Part shown: in pieces, positions 33,601 to 45,725 of the stretch
Layout of the letters: each line of letters opens with the position of its first letter
Numbering within the stretch: the stretch's first letter is position 1
Source: Scalesia atractyloides
Lineage: Eukaryota; Streptophyta; Magnoliopsida; Asterales; Asteraceae
Direction of reading: 5' to 3'
NCBI GenBank assembly: GCA_947069175.1
Contig: CAMTDV010000019.1
Span: 73,779,358-73,843,357, forward strand
DNA length: 64,000 nucleotides
The notes under the pieces: model-generated
Seen by the model: the letters and a program-made list of their open reading frames with translations, nothing else
Databases searched by the model: none
Told to the model about the DNA's origin: nothing
Position numbers and translations under genes: made by a program

Positions 33601-33689
33601 GGCGATGGTTGAGATTAAAGGCTCGTCCACGTGCAGCCTGTTGTTGTTGCTGCTGCTGAGGCTGTGGTGGTTTGTGGTTGCTGCTGCTT

Positions 33690-34010
33690 GCGGCTCTTGT
33701 TTCACAGACTTGTTTGGGGAGACGTTGCTGAAATGATTTGGATCACCGCACGTGTAACAGGCACGTGCCCTTGGGGGCTGGCTGCTGATTGGCCTGAGGA
33801 GGAGCTGGTAAAGCTGGTGCTTGCAGGGGCCTGAGGAGCTGGCTGGCGAGGGCCTGATCGGCAACTGCTAGTAAAGTGGCCGTAGATATTGCAGTTGGTG
33901 CAGAAGCGACAGTTGCCTCCAACTGAAATGATGATAAGTGCATTTTGAGCACAAATGATGTGGGCCAGTATACGCACGCTTTGCCGCGATGCGTTTGGTG
34001 CTGCAGATTT
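33690..34010 (-). pseudogene. G1 gag zinc-knuckle region
   Basis: The knuckle reads CYTCGDPNHFSNVSP, a CCHC motif whose last cysteine is serine. Upstream, in another frame, is a second cysteine-rich stretch (CSKCTYHH, then FCTNCNIYGHFTSSC). A glutamine-rich (CAG/CTG) run follows the knuckle. The gag sequence breaks off at about 34010, where an unrelated inverted LTR begins without a target duplication. Confidence 0.75.
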
Positions 34011-34122
34011 CGTGGCGTATTTAATGCCCAAATTAATTTTAAACGATACATAATTAATTATTATATTGGAATATATAGTTTGTTTTTGAAAAACTGTCAA
34101 AAATAAGAAAATAAAAATAATT

Positions 34123-34207
34123 TGGCACTCCCGGGTTTCGAACCCGGGTCAGTATACCGGTTCAGCAGACTTATCACACACACAACTCAACCACTGCGCC
34201 ACTGATG
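34123..34207 (-). repeat. Antisense tRNA-like module, T-LTR copy 4
   Basis: On the minus strand AGTGGCGCAGTGGTTGAG, then GACCCGGGTTCGAAACCCGG. Confidence 0.7.
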
Positions 34208-34907
34208 ATTCTTGTTAATTATTAGAATCAATTAATTCATAACATGTTTTTCCGAATTCAAAACCGGCGCCAAATTTCAGTCGTCGGAAATCCCAGCGAT
34301 CTCGCGAGATTGAACGGTTTCTTTTGTTCTTAACGTAAACATTTACTAGGATATCGGTTATAACCGACGCCTGAACCCGCGACACAAGCTATAACCGCCG
34401 GAGGGAAAGTAATGACTTTGAATTAGTCGGAATTGGACCAAATTCATCGATAACCTGCCTTATAAATACCCCCTCGAACCTCTGCAAGCTTTTTCGCTCA
34501 AAACCGTACCTTTACCCGACGTAATTCCATTCGCCGGAAAATTTATGTACCTCGCCGGAAAAACCGAACCCTTCACTTCTAAGCCTTACTAAACCCCCTG
34601 AGCTTATACCGAAGTCACCCACATCCTTTTCAAGCTTTCTGAAGACTCTCTGCTGCAAGACACACATCGCCGGAAGTGTTTGCTGTCACCGGAGTTTCGC
34701 CGGAGAAACAGAGGAGTCCAGTCGGTATACCTTACGCTTAATTCTTCATTCTTTTTATTTAATTTTCACATGTAATTAACCATCAGACACTAACGAACAT
34801 GATTTAATCATCAAACCCAGTCGGACTTCCGATTCTGGTTAAAATCAACGAAGAAGACGAAGTTTCTGTAGTGTATAAGTATAATTAAAATCAAGTTATT
34901 ACTCGGG

Positions 34908-35485
34908 TTAGACACACAGTCCAGCGGTGGACTGTGTGCACAATAAACACGTAAACGTCTCGAGTTCGAATCTTGTCCCACGCACGCTGCCTAATAAAAA
35001 CGTATTTTTTTGTTAACCGAACCGGAGTCACGCTGTATATGTTAAGATTAATAATAACCGGAATAATAACCAAGTTAGACACACAGTCCAACGGTGGAAT
35101 GTGAATTTTTTAAACACACGTCACGAGTTCGAGTCCGGTCTACTGCACCGATCGGACAATTATCTAACTTTTTAAATAAGTCAGAAACGAAAATACTTAG
35201 TTTGTATTTAAGTTATAATAAAAATCGGTTTATATAACAAGTTAAACACACAGTCCAGCGGTGGACTGTGTGTTAACTCAACCCACAGGTCCCGGGTTCG
35301 AGACCTGTGGAGCGCACCGAGTCACTGATTAAATCGTTTTTAAAAATAAATGATTTTCGGTTTAATCTAATTAGTATATAAATATAATTAAAAACAGATA
35401 TATTTCGGGTTAGACACGTAACTCAGTTGGTAGAGCTGCGTGCACGCGTACGGGAGGTCTCGGGTTCGAGCCTCACCCAGCGCAC
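34908..35485 (+). repeat. tRNA-like array, T-LTR copy 4 (four modules)
   Basis: Plus-strand modules start near 34908, 35072, 35242 and 35404, spaced about 164, 170 and 162 bp. Three hairpin modules (CACACAGTCCAGCGGTGGAC) come first and the TAGA/CTCAGTTGGTAGAGC module last, the same order in LTR sense as in the other copies. Confidence 0.75.
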
Positions 35486-35869
35486 ACAATTATACAAGCG
35501 AACCGGTCAAAGTCAACGGTCAACGGTCAACTGTAGCAAAAAAAATCAATTTTTTTATTATTTTTATTTATTTATTTTATTTAAAAATCAATTAAAAATA
35601 CTTAAAATAACATTTTTAAGGTTAGTAAATAGCCTTAAACTCACAAAAATATATCCAATCATCCTACTAAAATTGATTAATAAATCCCATTATTTACCAA
35701 ACCATTATGTTATTATCTAGGTTAGGTTCACTCGGGTTAAATCCAACTTCTTTGCGTATTCAACATCATCAACCGAACGCACCCAATGTGAGTGAATCTT
35801 ACAACTCCCCTTTTTAAATTACACGTTTTGGGGTTGTGTCATGTGTCACAAAATAATTAACGTGTGGTC

Positions 35870-38800
35870 AAATGATGTAACATGTGTCCCATGTCGACAA
35901 ATGACTTCGTCAGTTAGATCGGGCTAATCTTGACCTTTATAGTCTTTGCGTTATAGCAATATATGTGCCGATTAGTAGAAAGATCATCGATTAGCCCATA
36001 TGCTATCGTGGAACAGAGGAAGTGCGGGAGTTTCCTAATGAAACCATAACTATCTCTCACTTCACACGGATTTTGGTGTTCGAGTAACCAAGCCTTTGAT
36101 GTTCACTTTGACCTTGAGCATGTTAGCACTTTGAAATGTACACAGCATATCCTTTCATACCTGGCCACCATTATTAGACTAGTCCTGGTACCATTTTGTT
36201 CGCTCCGAGATGAATGGAGTATCGGATTTATGAGCTTCGGTTATTAGAATTCACTATGTTATCGGCTGTGAATATCTAATGCGATCGAGAATAATAACAT
36301 ACCATTTGGTTGACTAAGAGCTGAGTTTAGCACCACATTTATTTCATTCCAATATTTCTTAAAACAGCAAATTGGCGATGCGATCATGATTATCGGACAT
36401 CAAGCTTGAGAGTCCGACCACTATACACATAGCTGTGACTAAGAGCATAGCTACGACGTTGCTTTGCAGGATGGAGCGATCTCACAATCGTAATCTTAGA
36501 GAAGTTCAACGCAACGCTTGGCATTCGATTCCTTTTGATTGAAGAATGCTGTAAGTATTATGGTCGTGAGACCGAATTATATCGTAAAGGTAGTGTCGCC
36601 ATAATCTTCATGCAAAAACAACTGACCGATTCAAGATCAGGTTGTGTAGTTCTTCCGTGGATCTGATTGTCGATCTCGCGATAACCTTTCCGTTGCATGA
36701 GACACAACAGACCAAGATTAGAGGATCGTAGTAAACACGAAATCGCGTTTCCGTCGGAAATGCAGAGATGGAGCGTTGATAACATAGCTTGAGATTTTGA
36801 AAGCTTCACTTCTGATCCAACGAAAGTTTGTCTTTATGATTAAAGCGTAAGTTAAACGGCTGTTCACCGACCCAGGAAAGTGATCGGAATTGATTTGGTT
36901 ATCATCAAAGTCATGACATTTATTTTAATGTTTCAATTCATATACATACTTACAGAACTTCACATAATATTACTATAATGTTCAATTCAATATTCAATCA
37001 TCTTATTCTTTTGGTTTTCACAGTTATTGTTGCATTTCAAATCTCATCAAAGTAATTTTGCGACGGGTAGTATAAGGAAGGGTACAAGTACCGTGTCGGA
37101 ACTCCTTCTAGGTTGGCATTGTTAAATCAATATAACGACCAGTTTGCACCTGGACTAAGATGAGAGTCAAGACTATTAGCAAAGCATGTACACCAAACGT
37201 CTCGAACTAACCATTTGGTGTCCGTGTCTACATGGCACTCGAATATCACAGTTGTAACATATTCTCGATTTTCTCCGGTTTAGTTACGCACCAGGCTAAC
37301 ACATGCGAACAATGAAAACCGGTATCATGGGGGCCCACATATACGAAGGTGAGTATGGCGGCATTGTAAGGTCCTTACAACAGCAAAAGTGCAAGATATC
37401 CTATGGATGTAAGCATTTCTATGTTTTCTTAATTATTTTATGAATAGTTCATTCAACAAAATGCGAGCTGAACCAAAAATGAACTCATACTCTTGACATT
37501 ATTAATTGATATGAATGTATGCTACCACGCTGTAGTAAGAAGGCAGGAAAAGCTTCCAACCATTGTCCTAATCGCTCAACAAATGGAACGTAATAGCCAA
37601 CATTGTAATCCAAGAACATGCACTTATGCAACATGAATATGAAAGACACAACACAAACATTATCAAATCTTCAATGATACCACATGAACAATAATGGATT
37701 GGTTTTGAGGCACGCGTGTTCAACTCCTCCCACAGAACTGAATGGGCTGAATGAATGAATTCATATAATTTGACAAAAGAATAAGTAATCACACATTATA
37801 ACAATCTAATTTAGGTCACGATATGGTATGCAAATTTAATAAGCGAGTTAATTTTTGGAACAGACACTACCCAAACGTGTGAATTAAAAGGAGTGTAAGA
37901 TTCACTAGAGTGGGTGCGTTCGGTGATGATGTTCGAATGCACGCGAGTGGTTTTAACGCGATTGAAATTAACCTAGATAAGAAATCATGTTCGTAAGTAA
38001 ACGATTTATTGCCCATTAGTAGGATTGTTGGTGTATTTTGTAGTTAAGCATTCTAACCTTAAAAATGAATTTTATATTTTAATTGATTAAAAAAAAATAA
38101 AAAATAATAAAAAAATTTTGACTTGTTTGACCGTACGTGACTTGACGGTTCGAATGCATAATGCGCTGAGTGAGGCTCCCGGACTCTCCGTTACGTGACG
38201 CAGCTCTACAATGTGTACGTGTCTAACGAAATATAGTCTGTTTAATTAATTTATATACTAATTAGATTAACGAACAATATATTTTTAAAAACGATTTACT
38301 GAATCCGGAACCGTGATCCACAGCTTGCAACGGACTGTGGTTGTGTTAACCACAGGTCCAACGCATGGACTTGTTTAACTGTTATATAACCCAGATTTCT
38401 TATTATACTTAAATAAAACTAAGATATTTTCATTTTGACTTTTTAAAAAGGTAAATAATTGTCCATCGTGCAGTACCCGACTCGAACTGCTGTAGTTAAA
38501 CATCACACAGTGCACCCACTGAACTGTGTTCTATCTTGGTTATTATCCGTATTATATACTTAACATACATGAAATGATCGGTTCAGTAACAAAAACATTT
38601 TTATTACAACAACTGTTTGACAAGATTCTAACTCGAACCGTTGTGTTTATGTGCACACAGTCCGACGCTGACCGTGTCTTAACCCGAGTTAAACTTGTTT
38701 TAGATCTATACTTATAATTACCGAACTTCGTCTTCTTCTCCGTTTACCGAATCGAAATCCACTGGTTCAATACTTTAATCGTTTATTTAGCCGTGTTTCA

Positions 38801-41230
38801 TTATGTACGGTGAGATATAGTGAAAAGAAGAGGAATTAGCGAAAGGTTCAAACGACGTGACTCCTCGTTCCGGCAAACTACCGGCGACAGCCAACAATTC
38901 CCGTGTTGAACTGCAGCAACAGCTCAAGAAAACTTGAAAGGTTGGGACTTCGGTAAAGCCAGGGGGTTTAGTAAGGCTTAGATAATGAAGACTCAAGTTT
39001 TCCGGCCCGAGTACAGAAGTTTTACCGGCAATGAGTTTCCCGAGAAAGGATCGTTGAGCGAAAATTTGCAAGTTCGAGGGGGTATTTAAGCAATCGCAAT
39101 GAATTTGGTCCGATTTCCGACTTGATTTCGTCTTAAATTCCGGGTTATAACTTGTTCGCGATGATCAAGCTCGTATAACCGATGATGAGTTAAAGTTTCA
39201 GTATAACTTGAAGGAACTTAAATATTGGCTGGATACGCCGGGATTTCCGACGACTGCATTTTGCGCGTTTGAATCGGAAAGATCACGTTATGAATTAAAT
39301 AGCTTATAAGTTACAAAGATACATAGGCGCAGTTGTTGGAGTTGAGTGTTTAGTTAGTTGTTTGACCCTGTCGACTGACCCGGTTCGAACGGTGCGTTAT
39401 ATTACTTTATTCTTATTTTTGACAGTTTTCAAAAAAATTTATATTCCATAATATAATTACGTATCGTTTAAAATTATTTACGCATTATTCGCAACGAAAT
39501 TTTAACTGATTGTTCGTTATAACAGCGGTTTTGGTAAAATCCGGTTTGTTGGGATGTTCACGGCATTTTCGAAAGTCGGATGAATCACGTAGTAAACCGC
39601 CGAATCAAGAAATGAAGGATTTCGAAGCATTCTTGTGCGTATCACTCTACGCTTCGATCTTGTAGGTCGACTATTCCTTGACTATTAACGATATGCGAGA
39701 ATTGGACTCTTCGAGCAGAATTCAGATTAGAGACTTAGCATAATAGGCGTTACCTGAGAAGTTCGATGACTAAATGGAGTTTGCGTGGTATTGTTCGATT
39801 CGATAGATTAAGGATATCATTGATGAAAATCAATGATGAAACGTCTTATTGAACACTTTCACACACTTTCATCAGATCCATGAATACCGACGGGTGCTTT
39901 GTAAGACCAAAAGGCATGACACGAATTCGATAATGGGCTATAACGAGTACAGTGTTTTCGAATCACATCTTCTTACAACACCCTAACTGATGATAAAGGA
40001 ATGAACATTCGATCTAGAAAAACGAGTAGGCACTTGAAGCTGATAAATAGTTCGTCGATTCGGAAGAGGATAATCGGTCGTTATAGAGTTTGTTAAGTTC
40101 CGTATCGATTGCAATTCGTGAACGTCCCATTTTTTTTCAACATGCAAAAGAACGGTGCGCCTATGGTGAATGCTCAGGGTTTGAAACTTAATCAAGAAGC
40201 TCTTGAAGTTGGCTCGTAGCTCGACAGCATTTTCTTGATGTGCGAGTACGATAAGTGCTTTAGTAATGGGAGTGCACCGGAACTAATCGATACGAATTCA
40301 ACTCGCGAGTAGGGTAAACCAGAAAATTTGGCAGGAAAACTTTAGGAATTCACGACAACAGGAACGTCTATTAAAAGTCTTATTTTCTTTCAAGGTTCAA
40401 ATATGGGCTAGGATAGCAAACATTCTTTCGCAAACATTTGTGTTTCTTGAGTACACACAAAAGCATCAACTTCTTTGAGGGATTAATACCGAACATGAAT
40501 GATCACCGTTTGGAAGAGAAAGCGAATCATTTATCGAGAAACAACTCGCATGATTTCATAAAAGTCTACCTACTATGATATCAAAGTACCTAACTTGCAT
40601 AGTATGAGATTGATCGAGAAGATTAGGTTGTTAGTCGAGAGAACAAGCCACCAGGAGTTGAGTTAACGGTATTCCCGGTGGCGCTTCCACATGAATCTTT
40701 GAGTTAGCGGTTTACATTTAAAACATTTCGAATTCTAACGATTCAAAAAATTATCGTGTTCACAGTATCAAATAAACAACGCATTAAATACCATGAACGA
40801 GGAACTGTACCACTGACAACATTTATCGTTCTGGGCCTGGCGATGTTGAGATTAAAGCTCGTCCACGTGCAGCTGTTGTTGTTGCTGCTTGAGCTGTGGT
40901 GGTTGTGGTTGCTGTGTCTAGACCATCTCTTGATTTCCAATGACTTTTTGGGGAGACGTTGCTGAAATGATTTGGATCACCGCACGTGTAACAGGCACGT
41001 TCCCTTGGTAGCTGGCATGCGATTGGCTGAGGTGAGTGTAAAGCTGTGTGCAGGAGCCTTGAGACTGTGGAGGGCTGATCGCAACTGCTAGTAAGTTGGC
41101 CGTATGATATAGCATTGTGCCAAGCACAGTTGCCTCCAACTGCATGATGATAAGTGCATTTTGAGCAACAAATATTGGCCATATACATCAGCTTTGCGCG
41201 ATCGTTTGGTGCACAAAAGCGATTTCTGCA
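35870..41230 (-). other. Indel-rich second copy of G1 pol plus T-LTR, probable assembly artefact
   Basis: From CATGTCGACAAATGACTTCG (35890) onward the sequence is colinear with 28541-34010: integrase, RNase H, the nested T-LTR (about 36860-39557, same insertion site), RT with the same I-N-D change, protease, knuckles. It differs by a one- or few-base indel or change roughly every ten bases, many of them lost homopolymer bases. Divergence of this kind stops sharply at both edges, while flanking copies are clean. This looks like unpolished long-read gap fill. No gene should be called in it. Confidence 0.8.
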
Positions 41231-41393
41231 ATAGGGTACTTAACTCTTACAAGGAACGTTACCGCCTCAAACAAAAACTTAAACCCTTACTTTTTCTAAG
41301 CATGTAACTGTCAAACTAAAACACCATCATTCTTTTAGTCAAATATATCACTATTTAAATTTCGGGATGAAATTTCTAAAAAGCAGGGGATAC
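41231..41393 (+). other. 3' end of an internal region with polypurine tract, plus-sense
   Basis: It contains TTCGGGATGAAATTTC then AAAAAGCAGGGGATAC directly before TGTAACATCC. This is the same layout as the G1 polypurine tract next to its 3' LTR. It shows that the T-LTR family is a true Gypsy-type LTR, here preserved as a 3' LTR with a scrap of its internal DNA. Confidence 0.7.
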
Positions 41394-41578
41394 TGTAACA
41401 TCCGTCAAAAACGGATTTTACCAAAACCCGCTCGTTTTATTAACCGAACAATCAGTTTAAAAATTTCGTGGCGTATTTAATGCCCAAATTAATTTTAAAC
41501 GATACATAATTAATTATTATATTGGAATATATAGTTTGTTTTTGAAAAACTGTCAAAAATAAGAAAATAAAAAATAAT

Positions 41579-41660
41579 TTGGCACTGCCGGGTTTCGAAC
41601 CGGGTCAGTATACCGGTTCAGCAGACTTATCACACACAACACTCAACCACTGCGCCATTG
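41579..41660 (-). repeat. Antisense tRNA-like module, T-LTR copy 5
   Basis: On the minus strand AATGGCGCAGTGGTTGAG, then GACCCGGTTCGAAACCCGG. It lies upstream of the TATA box. Confidence 0.7.
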
Positions 41661-41919
41661 ATGATTCTTGTTAATTATTAGAATCAACTAATTCATAACA
41701 TGTTTTTCCGAATTCAAAACCGGCGCCCAAATTTCAGCCGTCGGAAATCCCGGCGATCTCGCGAGATTGAACGGTTTCTTTTTGTTCTTAACGTAAACAT
41801 TTACTAGGATATCGGTTATAACCGACGCCTGAACCCGCGACACAAGCTATAACCGCCGGGAAAACGTAATGACTTTGAATCAAGTCGGAAATTGGACCAA
41901 ATTCATCGATAACCTGCCT

Positions 41920-41927
41920 TATAAATA
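41920..41927 (+). promoter_or_regulatory. TATA box of T-LTR copy 5
   Basis: CCTTATAAATACCCC context. It sets the direction of transcription and puts the sense tRNA-like array about 440 bp downstream, inside the expected transcript. Confidence 0.6.
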
Positions 41928-42359
41928 CCCCTCGAACCTCTGCAAGCTTTTTCGCTCAAACCGCACCTTTACCCGACGTAATTCCATTCGCCGGAAAATT
42001 TCTGTACCTCGCCGGAAAACCAAACCTTCACTTCTAAGCCTTACTAAACCCCTGAGCTTATACCGAAGTCACCCACATCCTTTTCAAGCTTTCTGAAGAC
42101 TCTCTGCTGCAAGACACACATCGCCGGAAGTGTTTGCTGTCACCGGAGTTTCGCCGGAGAAACAGAGGAGTCCAGTCGGTTTTACCTTACACTTAATTCT
42201 TCATTCTTTTTATTTAATTTCACATGTAATTAACCATCAGACACTAACGAACATGATTTAATCATCGAACCAGTCGGACTTCCGATTCTGGTTAAAATCA
42301 ACGAAGAAGACGAAGTTTCTGTAGTGTATAAGTATAATTAAAATCAAGTTATTACTCGG

Positions 42360-42942
42360 GTTAGACACACAGTCCAGCGGTGGACTGTGTGCACAATAAA
42401 CACGTAAACGTCTCGAGTTCGAATCTTGTCCCACGCACGCTGCCTTAATAAAAACGTCTTTTTTTGTTAACCGAACCGGAGTCACCGCTGTATATGTTAA
42501 GATTAATAATAAACGGAATAATAACCAAGTTAGACACACAGTCCAGCGTGGAATGTGAATGTTTAAACACACGTCACGAGTTCGAGTCCGGTCTACTGCA
42601 CCCATCCGACAATTATCTAACTTTTTAAATAAGTCAGAAACGAAAATACTTAGTTTGTATTTAAGTATAATAAAAATCGGTTTATATAACAAGTTAAACA
42701 CACAGTCCAGCGGTGGACTGTGTGTTAACTCAAAACCCACAGGTCCGGGTTCAAGACCTATGGAGCGCACCGAGTCCTGATTAAATCGTTTTTAAAAATA
42801 AATGATTTTTTGGTTTAAATCTAATTAGTATATAAATATAATTAAAAACAGATATATTTCGGGTTAGACACGTAACTCAGTTGGTAGAGCTGCGTGCACG
42901 CGTAGGGAGGTCTCGGGTTCGAGCCTCACCCAGCGCACACAA
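42360..42942 (+). repeat. tRNA-like array, T-LTR copy 5 (four modules)
   Basis: Modules start near 42360, 42526, 42692 and 42860 (spacings 166, 166, 168). The order and motifs equal those of copy 3 read in LTR sense. Confidence 0.8.
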
Positions 42943-43994
42943 TTATACAAGCGAACCGGTCAAAGTCAACGGTCAACGGTCAACTGTAGCAAAAAAAATC
43001 AATTTTTTTATTATTTTTATTTATTTATTTTATTTAAAAATCAATTAAAAATACTTAAAAATAACTTTTTAAGGTTAGTAAATAGCCTTAAACTCACAAA
43101 AATATATCCAATCATCCTACTAAAATTGATTAATAAAATCCCATTATTTACCAAACCATTATGTTATTATCTAGGTTAGTTTCACTCGTGGTTAAATCCA
43201 ACTTCGTGCGTATTCAACATCATCAACCGAACGCACCCAATGTGAGTGAATCTTAAAACTCCCCTTTTAATTACACGTTTTGGGGTGTGTCATGTGTCAC
43301 AAAATAATTAACTTGTTTATTTAAACTTGTGCCATACCATATTGTGATCTAAACTTAGATTGTTTATATTGTTGTGGTTATGTATTTCATTTTGTCAACT
43401 TATATGAAAGTCATTTCATTAAGCCCATTAGTTCCTCGTGGGAGACGAGTTGAGCAACGCGTGCCTCAAAACAAATCCATTATTGTTCATGTGTGTATTA
43501 TTTAGTTTATATTGTTTGTAGTATGTTTTCATATTGTCAAGTTTATGCAATTAATTCATTAGGCCCATCAGTTTTCCTCGTGAGAGACGAGTTGAGCAAC
43601 GCGTGCCTCTAAATGTTCATTATTGTTCATGTGTGCTTTATTTAATATCTAATGATTATTGAATAAGTTTACATCTATTTTTACTCATGTGTGGTTGTGC
43701 ACTCATTTTATAAATCAATTAAATAAACTTGTTCAAATGTTTTCCATAGGATTCACTCGCCAACTTTTTGTTGATCCAAAAACCCTTTTTACACATGACA
43801 AGGAAAACATAGGGAATGCCTTAGAAGAAAACAATGAAGCCTAGATTGATATTTAGGACATGTTGTAATTTTTGATTGAAATTTTCCATTAAAGTGTATT
43901 AATGAATATGAAACGTTAAAATAAATGTCATGAGCTTTGATGATAAACCAATCATGCCCCGATCACCTTTTCCGCTGCGGGTCGGGGTGTGACA

Positions 43995-44390
43995 CGCAGG
44001 CTTCATCGCTTCCCCTCCTGTTACACTCCGCAGTCCACAGTCGAGAGCCCTGGACTGGAAAACGCCGGGGGAGCGTTAATAGTGCGAAGGGTTCGGGACA
44101 CCCACTATGGCGAAGTGTGACCTCAATAGCATCAAACAGTGAAACATGGCACTGGGTCCTTTGGTGCCTGAGAAAGTGAGGGGTCCACAAGCTTTGAACT
44201 GCTTAAAACTGAAGGATGTCTTGGGCGGGTCGGCTTTGGAGTCCACAGAAGTGTTGCTACTGGCAGCTGGGATCTCGGTGACTATTTGAGGGATCACTTT
44301 GGCCATTTCCTTGGCCACTAGTGATGCGATGCGCTTGTCAGCTTGGCTGCGCTGATGGTTCCTTCTGGTGTGTGATCCCATTGAAGACAT
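43995..44390 (-). pseudogene. G1 gag N-terminal part
   Basis: From the ATG at 44390 it encodes MSSMGSHTRRNHQRSQADKR, then SFKQFKACGPLTFSGTKGP. After a frameshift near 44150 it continues FDAIEVTLRHSGCPEP and, in a further shift, a tryptophan-containing WTAECNRRG block. The F-x-G...A...W...IE...GC pattern is the conserved start of plant Gypsy gag. It stops at the junction with T-LTR copy 5, so the middle of gag is missing. Confidence 0.7.
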
Positions 44391-45712
44391 CTACATTAAA
44401 GGATTTGATTGGATGAGATTCGATTATAATAGGTTTATGTTTAAAGTATTTATTGTTATTATTATTCATACAAGGCGCAAAATCACATAAACACGTAGAC
44501 AAGTAAGCACGTAGGCAGGCAAACATGTAGGCACATAAGCACATAGCACATAAACACGTAAGCACATAATTCACGTAAGCATATACTTTGCACGTATTCA
44601 CCTTCTTATAAGTAAAGCGTAACGCGTTCGAGATGCGAGATATAAGCGATATATAAGCGAGTAACACCGCATATGAGGCGCACATGCCCTCATAGGTGTA
44701 AGCGAGTTAAGCGATTAGTTTGGTTGGTGCATTAATTAGCGTTTTAGATTTCGAGAGCTGTGCGAGTAGTGCATATAACGATGGAGCGTAAAAGCGATAA
44801 ATCGAGAAATCGATCAAGCGAGAAATCGAATAAGCGAAAATTCTCAAAATTTAAACATATAAATAATAAATAAACTCGATGATGCGTAAAATCGACGATA
44901 ATAGGCTTAAATCAATTGGGAGCTTCTGGGTTTTGAGACAGCGACTACCCAAAGTGATTCGAAGATTCTCTGAATTCGGACACACGATTTGGCCTAATAG
45001 ACAAATGCTCTCGTCGTACAACGCTTAACGACATTTATCCTTCCAGTTACGTCGTGTTCCGAGTCATCGAAGTAATCGAGACTTTGGTGAGATTGAAAAT
45101 CGAAGAGCGGAACTAGCTATTAAGATGCGGGTTTCACCCCTAACTTAACAACTTCATTCCTAGTTGTGGTTATGTTCACCGATCAAATCGGGAGTTCCAC
45201 TAGATAGATATGGAGATTTTCGTCGAGGTTTGGATATCACTCCTAACTCAATGAAGGTATCTCGTGCGAGAGGATGCGTGGGGTGAGTGATCTTATTGGG
45301 AGTTCTTGGTTTTCACACCTAATCCCGACACAATCACTCGTTTGTTTGATACAAGCGTTCTTCAGTGTGTGTTATGGTTGCTTTAGGAAAAGCAAGGGTT
45401 TTAGAAGTTCGTGCCGAAGGATTCTGGTCAAGTTCGAGCGAACTTGGTATCTGTCTGATGTCAAGTTCGAGTGACTTGATCATTACCAGGCGAACTTGTT
45501 TGTTGTGCGGGCGAACTTGGTCAAGTCCGGGCGAACTTGGTCAAGTCCGGGCGAACTTGATCAGTTTTCGAGCGGACGTATCCCCCAAGTTTGGTGGACT
45601 TGTCTGTTCGTATGAGTTTTCGGCGTTAATCGATGCGTAACGGTCTGATTTGGTATCCTAACTATAGTCTAAGGCAAAACATGGCAATTCTACCTAATTT
45701 CCCTATAGTGAT
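44391..45712 (-). other. G1 untranslated leader
   Basis: A non-coding leader of about 1.3 kb between primer site and gag. It holds a run of short CACGTA/CACATAAGCA-type repeats (44470-44600), a run of GCGA(G)AAATCGA-type repeats (44780-44850) and, near the primer site, a cluster of the same palindromes seen in the LTR. Confidence 0.6.
45428..45575. repeat. Palindrome cluster in G1 leader
   Basis: Six or so units of the AAGTTCGAGCGAACTT / AAGTCCGGGCGAACTT type in about 150 bp. Two adjacent units (GGTCAAGTCCGGGCGAACTT) are identical, which shows recent duplication. The cluster is outside the LTR, 140-300 bp from the primer site. Confidence 0.75.
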
Positions 45713-45725
45713 GACTCTAATACCA
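45713..45725 (-). other. Primer binding site of G1, slightly decayed
   Basis: TGGTATTAGAGTC on the minus strand just after the 5' LTR. It differs from the initiator-methionine primer site TGGTATCAGAGC by one C-to-T change and one inserted base. Confidence 0.7.

Larger units (their letters stand above)
34011..35865 (+). mobile_element. Truncated T-LTR copy 4, plus-sense
   Basis: It matches 41470-43316 of copy 5 nearly base for base, but lacks about the first 75 bp (TGTAACATCC...) and the last 680 bp. Both edges are abrupt: the left joins G1 gag at 34010, the right runs into the indel-rich duplicate at about 35870. This shape suggests a misjoin. The antisense module is at 34123-34207. Confidence 0.8.
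41394..43994 (+). mobile_element. T-LTR copy 5, complete, acting as a 3' LTR
   Basis: It starts TGTAACATCCGTC and ends GGGTCGGGGTGTGACA. It is 2,601 bp long. A polypurine tract precedes it, and it shows no target duplication with its left flank, as expected for a 3' LTR (the right flank begins CGCAG). It has a TATA box at 41920-41927, the sense tRNA-like array at 42360-42942, the antisense module at 41579-41660, and both CACGAG-type repeats in the 3' part. Confidence 0.9.

Noticed and set aside
36558..41188. Short frames in the noisy duplicate
   Set aside because: They are pieces of G1 pol/gag in shifted frames, created by indels that look like sequencing errors.
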